Shown piece after piece: positions 17,948 through 27,040 of a stretch of 64,000 nucleotides of DNA (positions are counted from its first letter, which is position 1; every line of letters starts with the position of its first letter). This DNA comes from Capnocytophaga cynodegmi DSM 19736 (lineage in GTDB: Bacteria; Bacteroidota; Bacteroidia; Flavobacteriales; Flavobacteriaceae), in contig NZ_KB900736.1 of assembly GCF_000379185.1 (NCBI RefSeq), positions 59,605 to 123,604 of the forward strand, in the 5' to 3' direction. The translations under genes were made by a program, and so were the position numbers. Below the pieces are notes generated by a model. It was not told the DNA's origin and searched no databases. It saw only the letters and a program-made list of their open reading frames with translations.

Positions 17948-17980
17948 TTTGTGCGAATTTTATTTTTAAATTCAAAATAG

Positions 17981-18805
17981 TTATAAAATATCTTTGAAAA
18001 AAGAGAATAAATACTTTGCTACACCATCTTCTTTATGGTGAAATGTAAGTCCGTAAGCTACTTTTTTCACTTCCTCACGAGCATTTGCAACTGCAATTCC
18101 ATAACCAACACCTTGAATCATCTCCATATCATTGTAATTATCACCAAAAGCCATTGCTTCTTTCAAGGTATAGTTGTATTTTTGGTTCAGAAGTACATTA
18201 ATTCCTGTTAATTTTGAAACTTTTATGTCTGCAATCTCAATATACGTGTCCTTAGCTCGGTAGATATGTAATTTTTCAGAAAAATTATCATTCAAATAGG
18301 CAAACATTTGTTCAATCAGGCGTTGGTCTCCCATAAGCATTAATTTATGAGCTCCAATATTTTGTTTTCTCCATTCCACAAGCACTTCTCTATTGGAAAG
18401 GACCTCTGGTTTTGCTTTTGTATTGTTTTCCTCACGCATCGCCCAGAAGTCATATTCCGGAACAAACCACAAATCATTGTGATACAAACTTATATGAATT
18501 TTGCCATCAAACCTCTCTTCATTATATGATATTATTTTTTCAATTAGTTCGAGATTTATTTCTGTTGAATGTAATACTTTTTCTTGGTCTAATACCAAAG
18601 CTCCGTTATATGCAATAACCGGAAGATGAAGCGTATCTAACATTTTTTGTAAATAGCTCATTTGCTTAGGCATACGTGAAGAAACCAAAACAAAAGGTAT
18701 TTTATCTTTTACTTTTTTAACTTCTGAAATAGTTGCCTCCGAAAGAGTTCGTTCCCCATTCAAAAGTGTTCCATCTATATCTGAAAAAATAATTTTACAA
18801 TTCAT
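17981..18805 (-). CDS. Cof-type HAD-IIB phosphatase
   Basis: Cytoplasmic haloacid-dehalogenase-superfamily hydrolase, 274 aa from the second ATG (18805); the first (18811) would add two residues. Motif I is FSDIDGTLLNG, with the nucleophile and acid Asp pair. Motif II is the Ser in VLVSSRMP, and motif IV is AFGDNYNDMEMI, the IIB pattern. The cap lies between. Relatives dephosphorylate sugar phosphates, flavin or pyridoxal phosphate, and sequence does not decide. It is 20 bases downstream of dapB, probably the same transcript. Confidence 0.92.
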   Translation of the reverse strand: MNCKIIFSDIDGTLLNGERTLSEATISEVKKVKDKIPFVLVSSRMPKQMSYLQKMLDTLHLPVIAYNGALVLDQEKVLHSTEINLELIEKIISYNEERFDGKIHISLYHNDLWFVPEYDFWAMREENNTKAKPEVLSNREVLVEWRKQNIGAHKLMLMGDQRLIEQMFAYLNDNFSEKLHIYRAKDTYIEIADIKVSKLTGINVLLNQKYNYTLKEAMAFGDNYNDMEMIQGVGYGIAVANAREEVKKVAYGLTFHHKEDGVAKYLFSFFKDIL

Positions 18806-18831
18806 TATCAATCATTTATAATCAACTAAAA

Positions 18832-19533
18832 TCAATCTATTCCCAAAACATCCGTCATTGAAAATACACCCTCTTTGCCCAAAATCCATTCAGCCGCCAA
18901 AATGGCTCCCAAAGCAAACCCTTCACGGCTGTGAGCTGTATGCTTAATCTCAATGGTATCTACCTGACTCTCATAAGTTATGATATGCGTACCTGGCACG
19001 TTTTCAATACGTTTAGCTTCAATGGATATTTCAGTTGTTCCTGCCTGTCCTAATTTCCAAGCTGTTTTATCAGAATTTTGAATAATTCCTTCAGCTAAGG
19101 TAATTGCTGTACCACTTGGAGCATCTAATTTCTGTGTATGATGGATTTCTCCTATTGAAACATCATAATTTTTCAAGGGAGCCATCAATTTCGCTAATTT
19201 CTTATTCAAAGCAAAAAACACATTTACCCCTATACTAAAATTGGAAGCATACAAAAACGCTCCCCGATATTCCTTACAAATCTCCACTGCCCTTTCATAA
19301 TTCTTCAACCACCCCGTAGTTCCAACAACCACAGGAACTTGCTTTTGAACACAACTCACAATATTAGCAAAAGCACTATCAGGAGTACTAAATTCAATTG
19401 CAACATCAGCAACAGAAATATCATAAGAGGTTTTTGAATCATCTATTTTTAGAACTATCTCGTGACCACGTTCTAAAGCTAATTTCTCTATGGTTTTTCC
19501 CATTTTCCCGTACCCAAGTAAGGCTATTTTCAT
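18832..19533 (-). CDS. dapB: 4-hydroxy-tetrahydrodipicolinate reductase
   Basis: Reduces HTPA to tetrahydrodipicolinate with NAD(P)H in the diaminopimelate/lysine pathway, supplying cell-wall cross-links. It has 233 aa, short for the family and normal for Bacteroidota. The N-terminal Rossmann loop is GYGKMGK, VVGTTGW is present, and the catalytic block is EIHHTQKLDAPSGTA, with the His-His and Lys expected. The C-terminal SREGFALGAILAAEW is conserved. It is first in a minus-strand run with HAD, permease and DCC genes. Only this dap gene is in the window. Confidence 0.95.
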   Translation of the reverse strand: MKIALLGYGKMGKTIEKLALERGHEIVLKIDDSKTSYDISVADVAIEFSTPDSAFANIVSCVQKQVPVVVGTTGWLKNYERAVEICKEYRGAFLYASNFSIGVNVFFALNKKLAKLMAPLKNYDVSIGEIHHTQKLDAPSGTAITLAEGIIQNSDKTAWKLGQAGTTEISIEAKRIENVPGTHIITYESQVDTIEIKHTAHSREGFALGAILAAEWILGKEGVFSMTDVLGID

Positions 19534-19591
19534 CTGTAAGTTATTTTATTTTAAATCCAGCTACAAATATACATTACTCACCCGTAAAAAT

Positions 19592-19629
19592 CAAAAAAAG
19601 AGGTTCTTTTTAAGAAAAACCTCTTTTTG
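19592..19629 (-). terminator. Terminator of the outer-membrane barrel gene
   Basis: CAAAAAAAGAGGTT (19592-19605) pairs with AACCTCTTTTTG (19618-19629). Read on the minus strand the stem is followed by a T-rich tract. It separates the barrel gene from dapB. Confidence 0.7.
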
Positions 19630-19648
19630 ATATATTATTTTCAAAATC

Positions 19649-20488
19649 TTAGAAATGAAAGATCAAACCAAAATTGAATCCTAATGAAGAATAAGGTGAC
19701 TTATCTTGATTTGCTACTGAAACTTCATCTTCTTGCAATAACGTAGAAAGCTTGGTTACTAAAGGTTTAGCTTTCTCCACAAGTGCCTTATGCTCAGGAG
19801 AAGGAGAACCTGATAATCTTTCTATTGTAGTATTCACATTCCCTAAAAATTCTTTTGATGAAACGTTTTTTCCTCCGAATGTTCCGTTAAAATTATCCAA
19901 TTTCAATTTATCTGGGGCAACATTTATGTTAATATACTCACCTTCAACAAAGAAAGAAAGTTTTTCAGTTAATTTGAATTTATAACCCAGTCCGCCAATA
20001 AATCCAAAAGGCATTTTTCCACTTGTTTTTGAAGTCACTGTAGCCTTTGCTGGCATAGAAAACGGAGTCAAATCTATATCTGTATTAATCTTTGATGAGC
20101 CTCCCACTTTGGTAACTCCTCCTGCACGTAAATAAATATTTTCAGTAACATTGAACACAGCCGATAATGATGCTCCGAATACATTTGACTTAGAAATTGA
20201 CTCAGAAACAGGAGTTTTTGAGGTTGTGATTGATTTTCCGTGCAAATAACCAACTGCCAATTCTGCACCTAGTCTCTTATTGAAGAAGTAACCTCCCCTT
20301 AATTGTGTTTGAAACCCAACACCAAAACTTCCTTCTAAATCCGATGCAACTCCCGTCAATGCTACTTGTTCTCCAATCTTTTTCTTGTGAGCTTCAAATC
20401 CGTAGCCACCACTTACTGAAACATACGCTTGCCCGTAAACTGCCGTTCCAAAAATCACAGCTACAGCCAATAAAAAATTTCTTTTCAT
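19649..20488 (-). CDS. Outer-membrane beta-barrel protein
   Basis: Predicted outer-membrane porin-like or structural barrel, 279 aa. The signal peptide (about 1-20) ends VYGQA. Alternating amphipathic strands begin YVSVSGGYGFE, GFQTQLRGGYFFN and LGAELAVGYLHG, and the chain ends in LGFNFGLIFHF, with the terminal Phe typical of barrels. The long polar loop at about 195-255 (including LSGSPSPEHKALVEKAK) would be extracellular or periplasmic. Function is unknown; many Bacteroidota major surface proteins look like this. It has an exact Bacteroidota promoter with a palindrome over it, and its own terminator, suggesting strong regulated single-gene expression. Confidence 0.85.
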   Translation of the reverse strand: MKRNFLLAVAVIFGTAVYGQAYVSVSGGYGFEAHKKKIGEQVALTGVASDLEGSFGVGFQTQLRGGYFFNKRLGAELAVGYLHGKSITTSKTPVSESISKSNVFGASLSAVFNVTENIYLRAGGVTKVGGSSKINTDIDLTPFSMPAKATVTSKTSGKMPFGFIGGLGYKFKLTEKLSFFVEGEYININVAPDKLKLDNFNGTFGGKNVSSKEFLGNVNTTIERLSGSPSPEHKALVEKAKPLVTKLSTLLQEDEVSVANQDKSPYSSLGFNFGLIFHF

Positions 20489-20500
20489 TATTTAAATGTT

Positions 20501-20543
20501 TATACGTTTTTGCAAACGTATAAAAAATAATGAAATTTCCAAA
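20501..20543 (-). promoter_or_regulatory. Barrel-protein promoter with overlapping palindrome
   Basis: Minus strand: TTTG (20540-20543), 19-bp spacer, TACGTTTG (20513-20520), an exact consensus. A 9-bp inverted repeat TATACGTTT/AAACGTATA (20501-20509 and 20514-20522, 4-base spacer) covers the -7 element and likely start point. It could be an operator or a 5' hairpin. Confidence 0.7.
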
Positions 20544-20551
20544 CAGATTTC

Positions 20552-20902
20552 TTAAAAAACACTTAACAACTCATATATTTTTTCTGTTGGTCTTCCAATA
20601 ACAGCTTTATCTCCAACAATAACTATTGGTCTTTCAATAAGTCGAGGATAATCTGCCATTAATTGAATAATTTCCTCATCGGTTAATGTTTTATCTTTAA
20701 AATTTTCTTTCCAAATGGATTCATTTTTTCGAACTAGTTCTAATGGAGAAATTTTTAGTTTTGCTAAAATCTCAACAATTTCCTCCTTTTTCGGTGGATT
20801 TTTCATATAATCCACAATTTCATATTCTTTTTCTGATTCCTTAAGCAAATCTAAACCGCAACGAGATTTTGAACATCTTGGATTATGATACATTTTTATC
20901 AT
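20552..20902 (-). CDS. arsC: ArsC/Spx-family reductase-like protein
   Basis: Small thioredoxin-fold protein, 116 aa. In the family's arsenate reductases, glutaredoxin-linked reduction of arsenate to arsenite uses an N-terminal Cys. Here HNPRCSKSRC gives Cys10 at the catalytic position and a second Cys15. The remaining marks are LVRKNES and ERPIVIVGDKAVIGRP, which carry the Arg residues that bind the oxyanion. No arsR, arsB or acr3 is nearby, so a stress or general redox role (YffB-like) is also possible. It lies 13 bases after the NlpC-like gene. Confidence 0.85.
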   Translation of the reverse strand: MIKMYHNPRCSKSRCGLDLLKESEKEYEIVDYMKNPPKKEEIVEILAKLKISPLELVRKNESIWKENFKDKTLTDEEIIQLMADYPRLIERPIVIVGDKAVIGRPTEKIYELLSVF

Positions 20903-20915
20903 TTTGATAAATATT

Positions 20916-21674
20916 TTAAAGTATTCTACACATCAAACGTAATTTATGTGTATAATTTCTAATTTCAGAATTAAAAATTCCTATATGATCTAATTTATCA
21001 ACACGGACTTTTCCGTAAGAATGTATGATTTGATTATCTCCCAACAGAATTCCAACGTGCGTGATATTTCCTTCTTCATCATCAAAAAAAGCTAAGTCAC
21101 CAGGAATTGTTTCTTCGATGAATCCTACTAATTCCCCTTGTTTGGATTGTTTTTCTGGAGTTCGTAACAAATTGATTCCGTTCAACTTATAAACCATTTG
21201 AACAAAACCCGATGCATCAATACCAAAAGGCGTCCTTCCTCCCAAAAGATAGGGAACGTTCAAATACTCAAATGCTGTTGAGATGACACCCACACCAGAG
21301 GGTTTCTGTGTTGATTGTGAAGCATTTAACAAATAGTTGTATGAAAAAGTGGCTCCCTTAGGAACATACAAGAATGAATTCTCTGCGTTTTTTAACCGCA
21401 ATTTAGTCATCAAACGATGTGCGTATTTGTCTTTCTTTTTGAGAACTTTACGATATTCTTTATCAGATATTTCTGTAAACTGATTATTCAAAACCCATCC
21501 TTCCGTTCCATCAAAAATTATTCGAACAAAACTCCAATTTTCTTGCTTTTCAATCACTTGCAATAATTCACCAAAAAGCAATTGCGTTATCATCTCAGTA
21601 CTTTCAAAAGGCTCTAAGCGAACAGGAACCACACTTAAATGGCATATTCCGTAAGGCGTATATAATATTTTCAT
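20916..21674 (-). CDS. SH3b-NlpC/P60 protein lacking the catalytic cysteine
   Basis: Resembles Bacteroidota C40 gamma-D-Glu-diamino-acid peptidases that trim muropeptides: an N-terminal SH3b domain (about 1-75), a helical linker, and an NlpC/P60 domain (about 125-250). From ATG 21674 it has 252 aa; an upstream ATG at 21716 adds an unlikely hydrophobic stub. The catalytic motif, expected GIDCSGF, reads GIDASGF with Ala154 (codon GCA at 21213-21215). The partner His206 (THVGIL) and His218 are kept. It therefore cannot be a cysteine peptidase and may be a binding pseudoenzyme. No signal peptide is obvious. ArsC follows closely. Confidence 0.9.
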   Translation of the reverse strand: MKILYTPYGICHLSVVPVRLEPFESTEMITQLLFGELLQVIEKQENWSFVRIIFDGTEGWVLNNQFTEISDKEYRKVLKKKDKYAHRLMTKLRLKNAENSFLYVPKGATFSYNYLLNASQSTQKPSGVGVISTAFEYLNVPYLLGGRTPFGIDASGFVQMVYKLNGINLLRTPEKQSKQGELVGFIEETIPGDLAFFDDEEGNITHVGILLGDNQIIHSYGKVRVDKLDHIGIFNSEIRNYTHKLRLMCRIL

Positions 21675-21748
21675 ACTCATTATGTTGCAAAAATAAAAAA
21701 TAAGGAACATAAACAAATATAATTCCTTATTTTTTATTCAAAATTTTT

Positions 21749-21793
21749 AAAATCAGGTGTTTTTATATCATTTTTGAAAAAATCCTGACTTTT
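21749..21793 (-). terminator. Terminator of the BadF-type kinase gene
   Basis: AAAATCAGG (21749-21757) pairs with CCTGACTTTT (21784-21793), with one position that is G-U in minus-strand RNA, a long loop and T-rich flank. Confidence 0.5.
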
Positions 21794-21799
21794 ATGGTA

Positions 21800-22651
21800 T
21801 TATCTATTCTTAACGTGGAACGCAACTAATCCATCAATTGGCTTACGTAAAACTATTCCTAACTTCAAATTATTTTTTGTAAGAACCTCTTTCAGAATAT
21901 CTTGCAAATAGAAAGCGATACTTCCTACAAAATTGATTGGCACTTCATATCTGGCTTCGTATTGTGTAATCCAGTGGTCAACAAATAGTTGTATTCCGTT
22001 TTCTATAATCTGACGACAATATTTATGCTCCTTGTTCTCTACGGCGAATCTTGCGAAAGTAGCTAAATAACTATTTGGGTTAGGTAATTTGTATAAATGA
22101 TTTTTAATAACATCAGAATTCAAATCATATTCCTTCTCAAATTTTTCAGCCAAATCTTTTGGCATTTTTTTGAAGAAATAATCATTGATTAATTTTTTCC
22201 CGTAGAAATTTCCACTGGATTCATCCATCATTATATATCCAAGAGAATCAACCGCTTGAATTAGTTTCTCACCATTCCAATAAGAACAATTAGCACCAGT
22301 TCCTAAAATACAAACGATAGCTTTATCGGAAGGATTAGTGGTAGCATAAACCGCAGCAAAGGTGTCTTCTTTCACATCTATTTTTGCATTTCTGAAAATA
22401 GATTTTAGAGTACGCTCTACAAAAGTCCACATACGTTCAGTACCGCAACCAGCCCCATAGAAATAAATCTCCGAAACAGTATTTTTATTTTCAGCAAGTT
22501 CCTTATTAGTGGTAACACGTTCTACAAAAACCTCTTCATCAATTACTTCAGGATTTAATCCTAAGGTCTGTGTAACAAATAGTTTCTCTCCGTTATTGTC
22601 CAAAGCTGTCCAATCCGCTTTAGTAGCTCCACTATCAACAATTAAAATCAT
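21800..22651 (-). CDS. BadF/BadG/BcrA/BcrD-type sugar kinase, probable N-acetylglucosamine kinase
   Basis: Cytoplasmic ASKHA-fold kinase, 283 aa. The first phosphate loop is LIVDSGATKADW. The second is CILGTGANCSYWNG, followed by DSLGYIMMDESSGNFYGKKL, which resembles the GlcNAc kinase lid region. The C-terminal adenosine motif is INFVGSIAFYL. GlcNAc or muramic-acid recycling is the usual job of these Bacteroidota proteins, and a neighbouring muropeptide-binding-like gene fits loosely; the substrate is inferred. It sits just downstream of gapA, separated by a hairpin. Confidence 0.88.
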   Translation of the reverse strand: MILIVDSGATKADWTALDNNGEKLFVTQTLGLNPEVIDEEVFVERVTTNKELAENKNTVSEIYFYGAGCGTERMWTFVERTLKSIFRNAKIDVKEDTFAAVYATTNPSDKAIVCILGTGANCSYWNGEKLIQAVDSLGYIMMDESSGNFYGKKLINDYFFKKMPKDLAEKFEKEYDLNSDVIKNHLYKLPNPNSYLATFARFAVENKEHKYCRQIIENGIQLFVDHWITQYEARYEVPINFVGSIAFYLQDILKEVLTKNNLKLGIVLRKPIDGLVAFHVKNR

Positions 22652-22680
22652 AATCTTAATGTAATTAAGTTAAACACTTA

Positions 22681-22711
22681 AAAAGGCTATCCGAAAAAAA
22701 CGAACAGCCTT
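22681..22711 (-). terminator. Terminator of gapA
   Basis: AAGGCTATCCG (from 22683) pairs with CGAACAGCCTT (to 22711). Both mismatches become G-U pairs only in minus-strand RNA, which supports a gapA terminator read leftward into a T run. Confidence 0.7.
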
Positions 22712-22720
22712 ATTTTTTTA

Positions 22721-23740
<1,020 letters not shown>

Positions 23741-23832
23741 TTATTAAATTATTTTTAGCAATTAGCTTTTTATGTTACAATCTTTATATTTTTTTAAATT
23801 TTGAAATTCCTTATTAAATTCTATTGTTTTAA

Positions 23833-24306
23833 TTAAAATTCACTATAAAACGCTGGTGGTTCAATGCCCAATGCTCGCAAGTAAACATATCCTTGACCTC
23901 TGTGATGAATTTCGTTTTGCAAAAGGTAATCTAAATTATGAATAATTGGATAGTTAAACATTCCAAACACGTTAAACTCTTCACGAAAACGCTCTAAAGA
24001 AGTATTGGCAAAAAATGTATTAATTTGTTCGGTAAGTTTATCCCAATTTGACAAAATCTCGGCTTTGGTTTTTCCAGCATAATTATCGTGATTTTCAAAA
24101 GTAATTATTTCATTTTCAGAAAATTGTCTAATAGCAATAACACCAAGATAGATCAATTCATCAACTATTTTTGAAAACGGACGCATCCCACCAACGGAAA
24201 ATTCAAACAATTCCTTCTCAGGAAAAGCCTCAATCACCTTGCGAGTTAATTGGCGATTTATTTGCCAATTGTCTAACCATTCTCGTTTTGTAACTAACTC
24301 TACCAT
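23833..24306 (-). CDS. DinB family protein
   Basis: Four-helix-bundle protein of the DinB/YfiT metalloprotein superfamily, 157 aa. The third metal-ligand block is recognisable: LLQNEIHHRGQGYVYLRALG. The N-terminal MVELVTKREWLDNWQINRQL and a His near the middle (IIHNLDYL) fit the family. DinB proteins bind zinc or nickel and some are thiol-dependent transferases; the real substrate here is unknown. It lies between pfkA and gapA on the same strand with 88- and 110-base gaps, so it may or may not share a transcript. Confidence 0.85.
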   Translation of the reverse strand: MVELVTKREWLDNWQINRQLTRKVIEAFPEKELFEFSVGGMRPFSKIVDELIYLGVIAIRQFSENEIITFENHDNYAGKTKAEILSNWDKLTEQINTFFANTSLERFREEFNVFGMFNYPIIHNLDYLLQNEIHHRGQGYVYLRALGIEPPAFYSEF

Positions 24307-24394
24307 TTTTACATCCTAATAAAATTATTGCCTAATTATCTACGTTAAATGTGTGATATTTCTGCATAAAAACAATCTTCTGAATTACGAGAAA

Positions 24395-25384
24395 CTAAAT
24401 ACTCATAATCTCTGCTACACGAACAAGTTCCATATCCAACTTACTTCCGCCTTTGATAGCTTTTTCGAGCGGAGTCAAGTCAATTACATCATTGTTGATT
24501 CCTACCATATAGTTCGATTTTCCTTCCAAAAGCGTTTCTACCGCTTTCACTCCCATACGACTGGCAAGAACACGGTCATAGCAAGAAGGAGCTCCACCAC
24601 GTTGCATATGTCCTAAAATGGCTACACGAATGTCGTACTCTGGGTGTTTTTTCTCAACATATTCTTTCAATTCAAAAATATTTTTACCCGTTTTATCTCC
24701 TTCAGCAACCACGATGATGTTAGAAGTTTTTCCTTTAGCGTGTCCTTCTTCAATATCTTGCAAAAGTTCTTCAATAGGTGTATCTTCCTCTGGAATAAGG
24801 ATACGCTCTGCTCCGCCTCCAATACCCGTATTTAGTGCGATGAATCCAGCGTCACGTCCCATAACCTCAATGAAAAACATTCGGTTGTGAGAACTTGCTG
24901 TATCTCGGATTTTGTCAATAGCTTCTACCGCTGTATTAAGTGCGGTATCGTAACCTAAGGTATGGCTTGTTCCATAAATATCATTATCAATAGTTCCAGG
25001 AATTCCCATCACTGGAAAATTATGCTCTTGGTTAAAAAGCAAAGCCCCTGTAAATGAACCATCTCCACCGATAACGACCAAGGCATCTACATTGTGTTTT
25101 TTAAGATTTTCGTAAGCTTTTTGGCGACCTTCTTTAGTACGGAAATCCTTAGAACGTGCTGATTTCAAGAAAGTTCCTCCTTTATTAATAGTATCACGAA
25201 CGCTACGAGCATTCAATTCTATAAAATCTTCTTCAATCATTCCTTGATAACCACGATACACCCCCAAAACGGCAACATTGTGAAATGCACACGTACGAAC
25301 CACTGCACGTATGGCGGCGTTCATTCCTGGAGCATCACCACCAGAGGTTAAAACTGCTATTTTCTTAATCTTTTTCTCTGACAT
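24395..25384 (-). CDS. pfkA: ATP-dependent 6-phosphofructokinase
   Basis: Phosphorylates fructose-6-phosphate to the 1,6-bisphosphate, the committing step of glycolysis, 329 aa. Nucleotide loop LTSGGDAPGMNAAIR; VIGGDGSFTGA, where Gly after the Asp marks ATP rather than pyrophosphate use; PGTIDNDI with the catalytic Asp and the ATP-type Gly; FIEVMGRDAGF; and the effector/substrate block LGHMQRGGAPS. The translation is collinear with bacterial PfkA. It is the most upstream gene of the minus-strand group that includes DinB and gapA. Confidence 0.96.
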   Translation of the reverse strand: MSEKKIKKIAVLTSGGDAPGMNAAIRAVVRTCAFHNVAVLGVYRGYQGMIEEDFIELNARSVRDTINKGGTFLKSARSKDFRTKEGRQKAYENLKKHNVDALVVIGGDGSFTGALLFNQEHNFPVMGIPGTIDNDIYGTSHTLGYDTALNTAVEAIDKIRDTASSHNRMFFIEVMGRDAGFIALNTGIGGGAERILIPEEDTPIEELLQDIEEGHAKGKTSNIIVVAEGDKTGKNIFELKEYVEKKHPEYDIRVAILGHMQRGGAPSCYDRVLASRMGVKAVETLLEGKSNYMVGINNDVIDLTPLEKAIKGGSKLDMELVRVAEIMSI

Positions 25385-25727
25385 TTAATATATACATTAT
25401 TTTTTTTGCGAGGTAAAATTACAATTTTTTTTTTGAAATAAACCCACTTTTTTCACTTTTTTCACTTGAACACATACAAGAGTTTAGTAATTACAACACA
25501 ATTAAGGAGTTAAGTATCTTATTTGAATCATATCGAAATTTCTCTTCTTTCAAAACATAAAATACAATCCATAAACTTCATAAACAACTAATTATAAACA
25601 ACTTAAAAATAAATCCTTATTTTCTGAATACATTTTTATACTGAATTACTTTTTCCATCAATAAAAAAGTATTAATTTGGTCAGCTGAATTTTAAATATT
25701 GTTCATAACCAATTAAAATAATTTAAT
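25385..25727. other. Divergent intergenic region between pfkA and the MFS gene
   Basis: 343 bases, very AT-rich, with no coding frame. It must hold two outward promoters. A weak candidate for the MFS gene is TTTG near 25677-25680, 17 bp, then TATTGTTC (two mismatches). For pfkA, a TAATTTTA-like -7 can be seen on the minus strand. No terminator, repeat or RNA gene is apparent. Confidence 0.5.
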
Positions 25728-26966
25728 ATGCAAACAAACGAATCTTCAAAAAGTTTTTTAGTTCCGTTGGCATTCATCGGGCTGATGTTTTTCTCCATTG
25801 GGTTTGCTTTGGGGATTAATTCATATCTGATTCCTGTTTTAAAAGGAACTTTAGATATTTCATCTGCAGGAAGTTATATGCTTTTAGCTGCTACTTTTAT
25901 TCCATTTTTAATTTTTGGATATCCTGCTTCGATGTTGATTAAAAAAATCGGTTATAAAAAAACAATGGCTTTTTCATTTTTGCTCTTTGCCATTGCTTTT
26001 GGAATTTTTGCCACAGCAACTAACTTTTATATCTTTTTATTAGCCTCTTTTGTTAGTGGTGCTGCCAACGCTTATCTACAAGCTTCAGTAAATCCGTATA
26101 CAACAATTTTAGGACCTATTGAAAGTGCCGCAAAACGCATCAGTATAATGGGAATTTGTAATAAATTGGCTTGGCCTATTGCACCTCTTTTCTTGGCTTT
26201 TGTTATTGGAAAAAGTATTGAAAACGTAACTCCAGCTGACTTGCAATTACCTTTCTACATTATCGTTGGAGTATTTTTGCTTTTAGGAGTTGTTTCACTA
26301 ATGGCTCCGCTTCCTGAGGTAAAAGCAGCTGGAGAAGATGAAGATTCTACTGAAAGCAACCTTAGCGAAGGTAGTGGAAAGAACTCAATCCTTGATTTTC
26401 CATATTTGCTTTTAGGAGTTTTAGCTTTATTCTTCTATGTGGGAGTTGAAACCATTTCTTTAGCAACTATGGTAGATTATGCAAAAGATATCGAAGAAAG
26501 CGGAGTTAAGGTGGCTTCATTATTTGGAATTGAAATCGCTAAAGTGGCGGCTTTTATTCCTTCTATCGGAATGATTATTGGTTACATTTGTGGTGCTTTA
26601 TTTATTCCGAAATATATTTCCCAGTCTGCGGCACTTAAAATTTGCTCTTTATTGGCTATTTTTGGTACAATAGCAGTTGGACTCGCTCCAGCTGAATACT
26701 CAATTTACTTTATTTCATTTATGGCTTTGGGTTGCTCACTAATGTGGCCTGCCATCTGGCCTTTGGCTATGGACGGATTGGGTAAATTCACCAAAACAGG
26801 AGCTTCTCTTTTAACTATGGCGATTGCTGGGGGTGCTGTGCTTCCGCTTATTTTCGGATGGCTAAAAGATAGTTACGGAATGCAAAATGCTTATTGGCTT
26901 TGTCTACCTTGTTTTGTATTTATACTATATTATGGTATGGCAGGACATAAAGTTGGTAAAAAATAG
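25728..26966 (+). CDS. Sugar MFS transporter, FucP/glucose-galactose type
   Basis: Inner-membrane sugar:proton symporter-like protein, 412 aa with about 12 helices split by a charged central loop (about 198-222, KAAGEDEDSTESNLSEG). Marks of this MFS branch are FALGINSYLIPVLK in helix 1, GYPASMLIKKIGYKKTMAFSF at the 2-3 loop, and ANAYLQASVNPYTTILG in helix 4. Hexoses such as glucose, galactose or fucose, or GlcNAc, are the usual cargo; which one cannot be told. It is divergent from pfkA and followed by a strong terminator, so it is a one-gene unit. Confidence 0.92.
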   Translation: MQTNESSKSFLVPLAFIGLMFFSIGFALGINSYLIPVLKGTLDISSAGSYMLLAATFIPFLIFGYPASMLIKKIGYKKTMAFSFLLFAIAFGIFATATNFYIFLLASFVSGAANAYLQASVNPYTTILGPIESAAKRISIMGICNKLAWPIAPLFLAFVIGKSIENVTPADLQLPFYIIVGVFLLLGVVSLMAPLPEVKAAGEDEDSTESNLSEGSGKNSILDFPYLLLGVLALFFYVGVETISLATMVDYAKDIEESGVKVASLFGIEIAKVAAFIPSIGMIIGYICGALFIPKYISQSAALKICSLLAIFGTIAVGLAPAEYSIYFISFMALGCSLMWPAIWPLAMDGLGKFTKTGASLLTMAIAGGAVLPLIFGWLKDSYGMQNAYWLCLPCFVFILYYGMAGHKVGKK

Positions 26967-26989
26967 TTTGATTTTTACATCTACAAGTA

Positions 26990-27020
26990 AAAAACCGATG
27001 ACTTATAGCCATCGGTTTTT
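26990..27020 (+). terminator. Bidirectional terminator between MFS and cysteine desulfurase genes
   Basis: AAAAACCGATG (26990-27000) pairs with CATCGGTTTTT (27010-27020), with T runs on both strands. It serves the two convergent genes. Confidence 0.85.
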
Positions 27021-27040
27021 TTTATTTCTTCTATGTTGAA

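Noticed and set aside
16315-18805. A complete MacAB-TolC-like export system
   Set aside because: Only the permease is present; no membrane-fusion protein, ATPase or outer-membrane channel gene lies beside it.
20552-20902. Arsenic resistance operon
   Set aside because: The ArsC-like gene has no arsR, arsB or acr3 neighbour and sits beside an envelope gene, so a resistance island is not supported.
24353-24616. Plus-strand frames opposite pfkA (also 24618-24890)
   Set aside because: Antisense to conserved PfkA motifs, with no promoter or family features.
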